DNA of 6,760 nucleotides from Lysobacterales bacterium (GTDB lineage: Bacteria; Pseudomonadota; Gammaproteobacteria; Xanthomonadales; SZUA-36), in the NCBI GenBank assembly GCA_030637665.1, contig DAOWGA010000195.1, positions 1 through 6,760 of the forward strand, read 5' to 3'. Below, piece after piece: positions 1-5,352 of the stretch (its first letter is position 1; every line of letters begins with the position of its first letter). The notes under the pieces are model-generated. The model was not told the DNA's origin and did no database searches. It saw nothing but the letters and a program-made list of their open reading frames with translations. A program made the position numbers and the translations under genes.

Positions 1-11
1 ATTATATGTTA

Positions 12-39
12 TTGTCCTTTCCCATTTTTCATTTACACT
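12..39 (+). promoter_or_regulatory. Possible sigma70-type promoter for the NnrU-family gene
   Basis: TTGTCC at 12-17 and TACACT at 34-39 are 16 nt apart, and each matches its consensus hexamer at 4 of 6 positions. The stretch is AT-rich compared with the coding DNA and lies about 30 nt upstream of the ATG at 71. The match is modest, and an alternative promoter could lie left of the window. Confidence 0.3.
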
Positions 40-70
40 GAGGATCAAGTCTGGAACACAGGTTAATCCC

Positions 71-634
71 ATGACCAAACTGGCAATTGGCGTTTTACTC
101 TGGAGCTTAATGCATTTCATCCCGGCCGCCGCGATTGGATTCCGCAAGAACCTGATCGCGAAGATGGGAGAAAACCCTTACAAGGGGATCTTCACGCTGC
201 TGTTGGCGCTGTCCATCTACCTGATTATTTCCGGCTGGAAAGCCACGATTCCGGAGCTGGTTTACACGCCGCCGGCCTGGGGCAGATCCGCGACGGCCCT
301 GTTGGTTCTGATCGGCATGATCCTGCTTCTGGCGCCTTACCCCGCCAACAATTTCAAACGAATCCTGCGCCACCCCCAACTGACCGGCCTGGCATGTTGG
401 GGCGTGGGGCATTTACTGTCCAATGGCGAGGCGCGCTCGATCGTACTGTTCGGGGGCCTGGCGGCATGGGCGGTGATCGAGATGATGTTGCTGAATCGCC
501 GCGATGGCGCCCGTACCGTACCCGAGCCTGCTCCGATAAAGAATGACATCATCCTGGTTATCTCCGGTATTGTGGTTTATGCGATCATCCTGTTTGCCCA
601 CCAGTGGCTGTTCGGCGTTTCACCCATCCATTGA
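71..634 (+). CDS. NnrU family integral membrane protein
   Basis: This 187-residue protein is hydrophobic, with about five predicted membrane segments (residues 4-23, 39-56, 74-91, 122-140 and 159-180). It fits the NnrU family in length and in its signature: an early His (H15), 'ENPYKG' at 34-39, and 'RHPQLTGLACWGVGHLLSNG' around 100-119, with H101 and H114. Family knowledge: NnrU was named from nitrite/nitric oxide metabolism loci in Rhodobacter, and it is homologous to the plant heme-dependent 15-cis-zeta-carotene isomerase Z-ISO, so conserved histidines may bind heme. The biochemical role of most bacterial members is unknown. The ATG at 71 has an AGG at 60-62 as a modest ribosome binding site. 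It is the first gene of a likely plus-strand unit, with the deacetylase 31 nt downstream. No denitrification gene is nearby, so a nitrogen-oxide role here is only a family association. Confidence 0.9.
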   Translation: MTKLAIGVLLWSLMHFIPAAAIGFRKNLIAKMGENPYKGIFTLLLALSIYLIISGWKATIPELVYTPPAWGRSATALLVLIGMILLLAPYPANNFKRILRHPQLTGLACWGVGHLLSNGEARSIVLFGGLAAWAVIEMMLLNRRDGARTVPEPAPIKNDIILVISGIVVYAIILFAHQWLFGVSPIH

Positions 635-665
635 GAGCGTGGATCCCTGACGAACCCACGGCGCG

Positions 666-1484
666 ATGATCTCACCTTTTCGAACAGGCATTGTTCCGGT
701 TTTGACATATCACAGCCAGAATATTGCCGGTAACGATTATGCATCGAACGACCAGCATGCACTGGCGTCCGATATCCAAACGATTATCGACAGCGGGATG
801 CGCGTGCTGAATTTGTCCGATCTCGTTGACTGGATTACTGGAAAGCGCCCGGCGCGATTTGCCCGCAATGGCATTATATTAACTTGCGATGACGCACCGA
901 AATTTGATTATGAGGGTGTTGTGTATCGCGATTTTGGACTGCAAACGAGTTTCCGATCCATTATTCAGCGACATGATGCCCACATCACCTGTTTCGCCAT
1001 CGCTTCCCCGAAAGCACGCGCGGAAATAGGCGAAGACGCACTGGGTGATGCCGAACTCATGACGGACGCCTGGTGGCCTGATGCCGACAAGGCACGTTGG
1101 GCCTCAATTGAAAACCATGGCTGGGATCACTGTCATCCGGCGGTGAGTGAGCCGGTCGGCGATAGCAGGTCCTTTCTCGGCGTAGCGGATTACGCGACCT
1201 GCCGGCAACAGGTTCAACTTGCTGCGGATAGCATCGCGGCGGTGACAGGCAGGCGCCCAACCCTGTTTGCCTATCCTTTCGGCGAATCATCCGCTTATTT
1301 GCGAAATTCCTACTTACCGGATTTCGAAAATGAGCACGGTATGCAAGCAGCCGTCAGCACCGATGCCGGGTATGCTACGCGAGACAGCAATCGATGGAAC
1401 ATTCCGCGGTTTATCTGTGGCCGTGACTGGCATTCCCCCGATGGATTCCGGGCCATTCTCGATCACGCGAAACGGAGTTGGTAG
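666..1484 (+). CDS. Polysaccharide deacetylase (NodB-fold) family protein
   Basis: This 272-residue protein belongs to the carbohydrate esterase 4/NodB-homology superfamily, whose members remove N- or O-acyl groups from sugars using a metal ion. The fold starts at 'PVLTYHS' (11-17). Motif 1 is 'TCDDAPKFD' (73-81), where D75-D76 match the base and metal-ligand aspartates of the usual TFDDG. Motif 2 is 'ENHGWDHCHP' (149-158), giving H151-xxx-H155 as metal ligands. 'LFAYPFGE' (200-207) fits motif 3, and 'PRFICGRDWHSP' (247-258) is a conserved-looking end. There is no signal peptide or membrane segment, so a cytoplasmic location is likely, unlike cell-wall deacetylases. In motif 1, F is replaced by C and G by A, so the substrate is open. 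The ATG at 666 has no clear Shine-Dalgarno; the in-frame GTG upstream (639) is cut off by a stop, so 666 is the first usable start. The next gene begins 2 nt after its stop. Confidence 0.85.
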   Translation: MISPFRTGIVPVLTYHSQNIAGNDYASNDQHALASDIQTIIDSGMRVLNLSDLVDWITGKRPARFARNGIILTCDDAPKFDYEGVVYRDFGLQTSFRSIIQRHDAHITCFAIASPKARAEIGEDALGDAELMTDAWWPDADKARWASIENHGWDHCHPAVSEPVGDSRSFLGVADYATCRQQVQLAADSIAAVTGRRPTLFAYPFGESSAYLRNSYLPDFENEHGMQAAVSTDAGYATRDSNRWNIPRFICGRDWHSPDGFRAILDHAKRSW

Positions 1485-1486
1485 TT

Positions 1487-2056
1487 ATGTGGAAGCGCCT
1501 TTTCGGAAAGGCTGAATCGCCTTTTCAATTTTTCGATCCACCTGATCCTGTGAACGAATTTCCTCAGCTCGCAGCATTTTGGCAGACCACCGAAGTGTCC
1601 GGTGGCCGTTTCTTCATCAATAGTTTATTTAATCGAAATTTCACTTCAGATGCGCCGGATTTTGGCCACCATTGGGTTAGTTTCTATCGAGCCGACAGCG
1701 GTGAATACTGGCCCATTAATTACATTCACGCCAGGCAATATGGTCCGCTGATCCTTTGCGGCGGGGTCATAACAGACAGGGCGGCTGTCAAAATGATGAG
1801 CGGGGAACATCGCCAGGCGCTCCGCGAGGCTGGCGGATTATACTATGTCGCCATTCGCAACGTGGTTGCCATAATGGCCGATCAATGCGAAGCATTCATG
1901 GGCTATACCGGCGATGCGCATTCCCGCAAGGTGAGTGCTGCCGCAGGTTTTCGCGACACCGAGCATGCGCACCTGGTGGCTAATTTTCACCCATCTACAT
2001 CACCAAAACGACAGGCCGAACTGATTCAGGCCGCCCACGAAATAGGCGGATTCTGA
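1487..2056 (+). CDS. Hypothetical protein, possibly GNAT-like in its C-terminal half
   Basis: I do not recognise this 189-residue protein. I place the start at ATG 1487, because 'ACGGAG' at 1472-1477 lies 9 nt upstream of it, while the in-frame TTG at 1478 would have no spacing from that site. The protein is soluble and rich in aromatic residues, with no signal peptide. The N-terminal half includes 'FDPPDPVNEFPQLAAFWQ' (16-33) and 'FGHHWVSFYR' (59-68). The second half, 'MGYTGDAHSRKVSAAAGF' (138-155) followed by 'HLVANFH' (162-168), resembles the last strands of a GNAT acyltransferase, where a Gly-Phe pair follows the acyl-CoA-binding helix. This is a resemblance by eye only. The stop of the deacetylase and this ATG are 2 nt apart, so the two are probably translationally coupled and may act together, for example in modifying a sugar or an acylated small molecule. 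It ends 2 nt from a convergent gene. Confidence 0.75.
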   Translation: MWKRLFGKAESPFQFFDPPDPVNEFPQLAAFWQTTEVSGGRFFINSLFNRNFTSDAPDFGHHWVSFYRADSGEYWPINYIHARQYGPLILCGGVITDRAAVKMMSGEHRQALREAGGLYYVAIRNVVAIMADQCEAFMGYTGDAHSRKVSAAAGFRDTEHAHLVANFHPSTSPKRQAELIQAAHEIGGF

Positions 2057-2058
2057 GT

Positions 2059-2958
2059 TTATTTCCCGCGGCCCTCACCCCAACTGGCCTCGATATACGG
2101 ACGGAACAGTGCCGCTTCTTCGGTATCGGCAATCGAATCCAGAAAGGCATGCAACTCCGCGATGTCGATTTCACCGTTGTGCAGATCCATGGCCTTCTCA
2201 AAACAGCTTGAGAACGTTTCACTATAGGCGATCGCATCGGCATGCCTGTCCATATGCGATTGCAGGTCTTCACGGCGTTCATCACTCAGGCCCTTTGCGG
2301 CTACGATCTGCGTCCACGGACTGTTGCTGTGCTGTGCGAGCAGTTCAAAACCGGCGCGCTCGACATACAGAGCAAACTCCGCAGGATGGCAGAATTGATT
2401 TCGCCCTGCGTCCTTGCGATCGCCGGCGGCAAGCTGTGACCAGTTGCCTACTTCAAGTTCCCAGCGGCGCCAGCCTACGGGGTGGGCCAGGTTCCAGGTC
2501 TCAATGTAGATGACGCCTGCGGGCCGGATAATGCGATGAAGTTCACGCAAATAAAGGTACAGGTCTTCCTTGTCCATGTGGCAGAAAACGGCTACGGAGT
2601 ATGCCTTGTCAAATGAGTCGTCGGCAAACACCCCATCGAAACTGGATCGCTCCAGTTGTTTAAAGTCGATATTCGTCAATCCGTCCAGGCGTTGTGCAGC
2701 GGCTTTTAGCATATTGGGTGAAATGTCGGAGCCGACCCATTGCTCACAACGTGGCGCGAGTTCCTTGCCGATGCGGCCCACGCCGCAACCGAGTTCCAGT
2801 ACACGGTCTGTCGCCTGCAAATCCAGCGCATGCGCAACCTGGTTCGCGGTCCAGATTCCAGTGTGCTGAACCGTCAATTCATCGCTCGAGCCATCAACCG
2901 CGCGAATGGCGGCTTCGACCGTCTCGCTCTGACGGTCCCAAAAGTCCTGGTAAGACAT
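2059..2958 (-). CDS. Class I SAM-dependent methyltransferase
   Basis: This 299-residue protein has a Rossmann-type methyltransferase domain at about residues 30-160. Motif I, 'VLELGCGVGRIG' (53-64), is the glycine-rich SAM loop. 'GSDIS' (76-80) carries the acidic residue for the ribose (D78), 'FDKAYSVAVFCHM' (116-128) fits motif IV, and 'RELHRIIRPAGVIYIETWN' (138-156) is the helix and strand of motif V/VI. The C-terminal 140 residues form an extension that probably shapes the substrate site; it is not diagnostic, so small molecule or lipid substrates are both possible. I chose ATG 2958 ('MSYQDFWDR'). A GTG at 3051 would add 31 low-complexity residues running into the divergent promoter region. 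A weak GAG lies 7-9 nt before the chosen ATG, in a small palindrome. The gene is divergent from the VOC gene and convergent with the hypothetical gene, so it is probably transcribed alone. Confidence 0.88.
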   Translation of the reverse strand: MSYQDFWDRQSETVEAAIRAVDGSSDELTVQHTGIWTANQVAHALDLQATDRVLELGCGVGRIGKELAPRCEQWVGSDISPNMLKAAAQRLDGLTNIDFKQLERSSFDGVFADDSFDKAYSVAVFCHMDKEDLYLYLRELHRIIRPAGVIYIETWNLAHPVGWRRWELEVGNWSQLAAGDRKDAGRNQFCHPAEFALYVERAGFELLAQHSNSPWTQIVAAKGLSDERREDLQSHMDRHADAIAYSETFSSCFEKAMDLHNGEIDIAELHAFLDSIADTEEAALFRPYIEASWGEGRGK

Positions 2959-2959
2959 G

Positions 2960-2972
2960 CTGTTCTCAACAG
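2960..2972 (-). promoter_or_regulatory. Small palindrome holding the methyltransferase ribosome binding site
   Basis: On the minus strand CTGTT-GAG-AACAG lies 1 nt upstream of the methyltransferase ATG. The arms are a perfect 5-bp inverted repeat, and the 3-nt loop is the only purine-rich candidate Shine-Dalgarno. It may be a weak mRNA hairpin that presents or hides the site, or a protein-binding palindrome. A 5-bp match can also arise by chance. Confidence 0.35.
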
Positions 2973-2987
2973 TGAAAAACGGCGACG

Positions 2988-3016
2988 AGCATACTGTATT
3001 TCCGCCTTGCTGGCGA
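2988..3016 (-). promoter_or_regulatory. Possible promoter of the methyltransferase gene
   Basis: On the minus strand, TCGCCA (3011-3016) and TATGCT (2988-2993) are 17 nt apart, each with 4 of 6 consensus matches. Transcription would start near 2981, giving a leader of about 23 nt for the ATG at 2958; this would exclude the GTG at 3051. A 9-nt palindrome, ATACTGTAT (2991-2999), overlaps the -10. The prediction is weak. Confidence 0.25.
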
Positions 3017-3058
3017 GTAGGAAGAGTGAAAGATTTATGGGTTTTGTTCACAGTATTT

Positions 3059-3087
3059 TTGACATTTCACTCGACTATGCGGATAGT
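3059..3087 (+). promoter_or_regulatory. Sigma70-type promoter of the VOC gene
   Basis: A perfect -35 TTGACA (3059-3064) is followed, after 17 nt, by GATAGT (3082-3087), which matches TATAAT at 4 of 6 positions. Transcription would start near 3094, leaving a leader of about 27 nt with a ribosome binding site GGAGAG at 3110-3115. This is the best promoter in the window. Its -10 lies inside the palindrome at 3073-3088, which suggests repression. Confidence 0.6.
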
Positions 3088-3088
3088 C
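3073..3088. promoter_or_regulatory. Palindromic operator candidate over the VOC -10 element
   Basis: GACTAT-GCGG-ATAGTC is a perfect inverted repeat with 6-bp arms and a 4-nt spacer. It covers the whole predicted -10 hexamer. The position is typical of a dimeric repressor site; no regulator gene is present in the window to name the factor. Confidence 0.45.
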
Positions 3089-3120
3089 ACGCCAGGACTC
3101 GTTTAAACCGGAGAGAACAC

Positions 3121-3501
3121 ATGATCGGATATGTAACTGTTGGCACCAACGACCTGGAGCGTGCCGTTGCCTTCTACGACAAACTGTTTGCCATGATCGG
3201 CGCCGGCCGATTCATGGAGGAAGACAGCTTTGTGGCCTGGGCGACATCAGCAGACACGCCGGGTTTCGCGGCCACAAAGCCAAATGACGGTAATCCAGCC
3301 ACAGTCGGCAACGGCATGATGGTGGCGCTGGCGGTCGATTCCAAAGAGAAAGTCCATGCGGTTTACGATAAAGCTATCGAGCTGGGCGGTACCGACGAAG
3401 GCCCCCCGGGACCAAGAGGTGATTTCTTCTATGCCGGCTACTTCCGCGACCTCGACGGCAACAAGCTGAACGTCTTCTGGGCTACCCAGGCAGCCGAATA
3501 G
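3121..3501 (+). CDS. VOC (glyoxalase/bleomycin-resistance fold) family protein without the usual metal ligands
   Basis: This 126-residue protein is a single VOC domain with two beta-alpha-beta-beta-beta modules. Module one is 'MIGYVTVGTNDLERAVAFYD' (1-20), and module two starts near 'MMVALAVDSKEKV' (66-78). 'GPRGDFFYAGYFRDLDGNKL' (97-116) is the usual C-terminal signature. In metal-dependent family members the ligands are His at the first strand, Glu in the first module, His at the start of module two and Glu near the end. Here the corresponding positions seem to be Tyr4 or nearby, none evident, Ala/Met near 67-69 and Asn117. So a glyoxalase I activity is unlikely, and a binding role or a metal-free reaction is more plausible. 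ATG 3121 is supported by GGAGAG 5 nt upstream and by a strong promoter. The open frame continues upstream to 2740, but that stretch is shadow sequence opposite the methyltransferase gene. Confidence 0.88.
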   Translation: MIGYVTVGTNDLERAVAFYDKLFAMIGAGRFMEEDSFVAWATSADTPGFAATKPNDGNPATVGNGMMVALAVDSKEKVHAVYDKAIELGGTDEGPPGPRGDFFYAGYFRDLDGNKLNVFWATQAAE

Positions 3502-3511
3502 AAGCGAAGCG

Positions 3512-3640
3512 TACAGGAGCGAGCCTTGCCTGCAGGGATGTAGGAGGCCGCCATGCCTACAGGGATGTAGGTAAGGGGCGTGAGCAGGACGCGGCAGCTT
3601 TGCGGCCGAAGGGCCATTTTCGCGAGCAAGGCCCGCTCTA
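3512..3640. repeat. Structured intergenic element with nested inverted repeats (REP/BIME-like)
   Basis: The gap between two convergent genes is filled by one palindrome-rich element. The outer arms are AGCGAGCCTTGC (3518-3529) and GCAAGGCCCGCT (3626-3637), complementary with one mismatch. Inside are two tandem hairpins: CCTGCA-GGGA-TGTAGG (3529-3544) and CCTACA-GGGA-TGTAGG (3556-3571), with a 27-nt period and the same loop. GGCC-GAAG-GGCC follows at 3604-3615. At 3622-3636 the minus strand reads GCGGGC-CTT-GCTCGC, a hairpin of the kind known from gammaproteobacterial REP elements. It starts 1 nt after the tspO stop. There is no T-run, so it is not a classical intrinsic terminator. It may protect transcript ends or stop read-through between the two genes. 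I infer that it belongs to a dispersed family, which only a genome search can confirm. Confidence 0.7.
3529..3571 (+). repeat. Tandem pair of 17-nt repeats, each a 6-bp hairpin
   Basis: GCCTGCAGGGATGTAGG (3528-3544) and GCCTACAGGGATGTAGG (3555-3571) differ at one base out of 17. The change turns an A-T pair into a G-T wobble in the stem, so pairing is kept in RNA. The conserved loop is GGGA. They sit within the larger intergenic element. Confidence 0.75.
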
Positions 3641-4123
3641 CAGTAACATTTTGCTGAACAGGCCTCCGTTCATGGTCCAGATAACCAGATTCAGGGTCCA
3701 GGCGAATATCAGCCAGGCGAGGTAGGGCGCCATCAGGTAGGCTGCAGGTTTTGACAGCAGGCGAAAAGCCTTGATACACAGCACCACTACAGCGATCAGA
3801 ATGCTCATCTCCAGCCAGGCCCAACCGGGACGCTCAAGCCCGAAGAACAACCACGACCAGGCTACATTCATCACCAGCTGCACAGCCCACCAGAACAGCG
3901 CACCCACCCGGGTGTAATGTCCGGTGAGCCAGACTTTCCAGGCAGCCAGCGCCATCATCAAGTAGAGCACCGACCAGACTGGTCCGAACAGCCAGGGGGG
4001 TGGCGTCCAGGATGGTAAATTCAGCTTGTAATACCACTCGCCTGCCTCGAAATTCGCACTAATAGCCGCCGCAAGGACAACCAGCGCGAGGAACGCGGCC
4101 ATGGATGCAAATCTGGCAATCAT
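3638..4123 (-). CDS. tspO: TspO/MBR family membrane protein
   Basis: This 161-residue protein has five hydrophobic helices (about 5-24, 45-65, 77-96, 101-121 and 129-152), the usual length and topology of TspO, the bacterial homologue of the mitochondrial translocator protein. Family motifs are clear: 'WYYKLNLPSWTPPPWLFGPVW' (30-50), 'NVAWSWLFFGLERPGW' (86-101) and 'PYLAWLIFAWTLN' (133-145). The family binds porphyrins and sterol-like ligands. In Rhodobacter, TspO represses photosynthesis genes in response to oxygen, and other members are tied to stress and tetrapyrrole handling. It sits in the cytoplasmic or outer membrane depending on the species. ATG 4123 is supported by GGGAGG (4130-4135) 6 nt upstream. 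It follows the racemase on the same strand after 117 nt, so it may have its own promoter. Its stop abuts the structured intergenic element. Confidence 0.95.
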   Translation of the reverse strand: MIARFASMAAFLALVVLAAAISANFEAGEWYYKLNLPSWTPPPWLFGPVWSVLYLMMALAAWKVWLTGHYTRVGALFWWAVQLVMNVAWSWLFFGLERPGWAWLEMSILIAVVVLCIKAFRLLSKPAAYLMAPYLAWLIFAWTLNLVIWTMNGGLFSKMLL

Positions 4124-4129
4124 TGAGAA

Positions 4130-4135
4130 CCTCCC
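4130..4135 (-). promoter_or_regulatory. Strong ribosome binding site of tspO
   Basis: The minus strand reads GGGAGG, 6 nt before the ATG at 4123, which fixes the start. It is one of the strongest Shine-Dalgarno matches in the window. Confidence 0.8.
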
Positions 4136-4175
4136 GGCAACCTGTGTGCCCCTTGAAATCCCTTTTCGTCTCGTT

Positions 4176-4210
4176 CCTGATCAAGCCTGATCCTTAAGTT
4201 TCACCTGATC
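4176..4210. repeat. Three CCTGATC heptamers upstream of tspO
   Basis: CCTGATC occurs at 4176-4182, 4186-4192 and 4204-4210, all in one orientation, with start-to-start distances of 10 and 18 nt. The last two extend to CCTGATCC. They lie between the racemase stop and tspO, where a tspO promoter would be expected. The 10-nt step is about one helical turn, consistent with side-by-side protein binding. I found no convincing promoter or terminator hairpin in this 117-nt gap. Confidence 0.4.
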
Positions 4211-4240
4211 CGAAGTACAAAACAAGTCTTGCCGCCCGCC

Positions 4241-5332
4241 CTACTTGCCTATCCCCCATTCCTTCAGCACTGCCTCATTGTCCGAACCGGGCTTGTGAGG
4301 CGCAAATGCAACTTCCGGACTGGTCCGGCTAAACCTGGGCGCCGGCGCTGGCTGAGTCATACCATCGACCTCAATATAGGTACTGCGCGCCTTGTTGTGC
4401 GGGTGCTGATGGGCTTCGAGAAAATCAAGCACGGGTGCGAAACAGACATCGCTGCCTTCCATCAATTCACACCATTGTTCCCTGCTTCGGGTCTTGAACA
4501 CGGCCTCCAGCTTGCGTTTGAGATCAGGCCAGCGGACAACGTCATTCTGATCCCTGAATTCTTCTTCGCTCAAGCCCGCCTTTTCAATCAGTAAGGCATA
4601 GAACCGGGGTTCGATCGAACCAATGGAAACGTATTTCCCATCGCTGGTTTCATATACATCGTAGTAGTGCGCACCGCCATCCAGCAGGTTACTTTCACGC
4701 TTACGTCTCCATTGGCCCTGGGCATCGAAGGAATGGAACATCGCCATCAAGGAAGCTGAACCATCCGTCATGGCGGCATCAACGACCTGCCCCTGGCCTG
4801 AGCTTTGCGCCTCCAGCAGGGCACAAACCATCCCGAACGCCAGGTACATGGCGCCTCCACCAAAATCACCCACAAGATTCAGAGGAGGAACCGGCTTTTC
4901 CCCGCTGCGGCCAATTGCATGCAGGGCGCCGGTCAGGGAAATGTAATTGATATCATGCCCCGCGGCTTGTGACAGTGGGCCAGTTTGCCCCCAACCGGTC
5001 ATGCGGCCATAAACCAGGCGTGGATTGAGCGCCAGGCATTCTTCCGGGCCCAGCCCCAGCCGCTCCATGACACCCGGGCGAAATCCCTCGAAAACAGCAT
5101 CGGCCTTTTGAATCAGCTCAAGGAATAGCTCGCGACCTTGCGGCGACTTAAGATCAAGCCCGATGGATTTTTTACCACGGCGGGTGCAATCGGTGTGATA
5201 GTCAAGCATGGGTTTGACAGAACGATCAATGCAGACGACCTCTGCGCCCATGTCCGCGAGCATCATGCCGCAAAAAGGAGCCGGACCGATCCCGGATATT
5301 TCAATAATCTTCAAACCCTTGAGTGGTCCCAC
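4241..5332 (-). CDS. Alpha-methylacyl-CoA racemase (CoA-transferase family III, CaiB/BaiF fold)
   Basis: This 363-residue protein matches alpha-methylacyl-CoA racemases closely; as I recall it, the Mycobacterium tuberculosis MCR sequence aligns almost without gaps. It starts '[19 protein letters not shown]' (2-20), then '[19 protein letters not shown]' (81-99), '[20 protein letters not shown]' (110-129) and '[18 protein letters not shown]' (147-164). The catalytic residues known for MCR (His126, Asp156, Glu241) fall at the same numbers here: H126, D156 and E241. It interconverts (2R)- and (2S)-2-methylacyl-CoA through an enolate, which lets S-specific beta-oxidation proceed on branched chains, sterol side chains or bile acids. 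The start is GTG 5332, supported by GGAGG (5339-5343) 6 nt upstream. It begins 20 nt after the aminotransferase stop, so the two form an operon. The length is normal and the protein is presumably cytoplasmic. Confidence 0.93.
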   Translation of the reverse strand: MGPLKGLKIIEISGIGPAPFCGMMLADMGAEVVCIDRSVKPMLDYHTDCTRRGKKSIGLDLKSPQGRELFLELIQKADAVFEGFRPGVMERLGLGPEECLALNPRLVYGRMTGWGQTGPLSQAAGHDINYISLTGALHAIGRSGEKPVPPLNLVGDFGGGAMYLAFGMVCALLEAQSSGQGQVVDAAMTDGSASLMAMFHSFDAQGQWRRKRESNLLDGGAHYYDVYETSDGKYVSIGSIEPRFYALLIEKAGLSEEEFRDQNDVVRWPDLKRKLEAVFKTRSREQWCELMEGSDVCFAPVLDFLEAHQHPHNKARSTYIEVDGMTQPAPAPRFSRTSPEVAFAPHKPGSDNEAVLKEWGIGK

Positions 5333-5338
5333 CAGACA

Positions 5339-5343
5339 CCTCC
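5339..5343 (-). promoter_or_regulatory. Ribosome binding site that supports the GTG start of the racemase
   Basis: The minus strand reads GGAGG, followed by TGTCTG and then GTG. This near-perfect Shine-Dalgarno at 6-nt spacing supports a rare start codon at 5332. A run of seven T (minus strand, 5344-5350) lies just upstream of it. No stable stem precedes that run, so I do not call it a terminator. Confidence 0.75.
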
Positions 5344-5352
5344 AAAAAAATA

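Noticed and set aside
107..601. Minus-strand and alternative frames across the NnrU gene
   Set aside because: They are shadow frames of a gene with a clear membrane topology and family motif.
2991..2999. LexA-type SOS box at ATACTGTAT
   Set aside because: It lacks the CTG-N10-CAG pattern; nine palindromic bases in AT-rich DNA are weak evidence.
2959..3051. A 31-residue N-terminal extension of the methyltransferase from GTG 3051
   Set aside because: It has no ribosome binding site of note, low-complexity content with no domain, and overlaps divergent promoter elements.
2740..3120. N-terminal extension of the VOC reading frame
   Set aside because: It runs antisense to the methyltransferase N-terminus and through the promoter region. 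ATG 3121 has a good ribosome binding site and begins the domain exactly.
3528..3571. CRISPR-like repeat pair
   Set aside because: There are only two units, the 10-nt gap is far too short for a spacer, and the stem-loops are better explained as intergenic hairpins.
4229..4594. Plus-strand frame of 121 codons opposite the end of the racemase
   Set aside because: It lies on the antisense strand of a well-supported gene and its translation resembles no family I know.
5344..5350. Terminator at the T-run between aminotransferase and racemase
   Set aside because: No GC-rich stem precedes the run, and the racemase ribosome binding site follows at once, so the genes are most likely co-transcribed.
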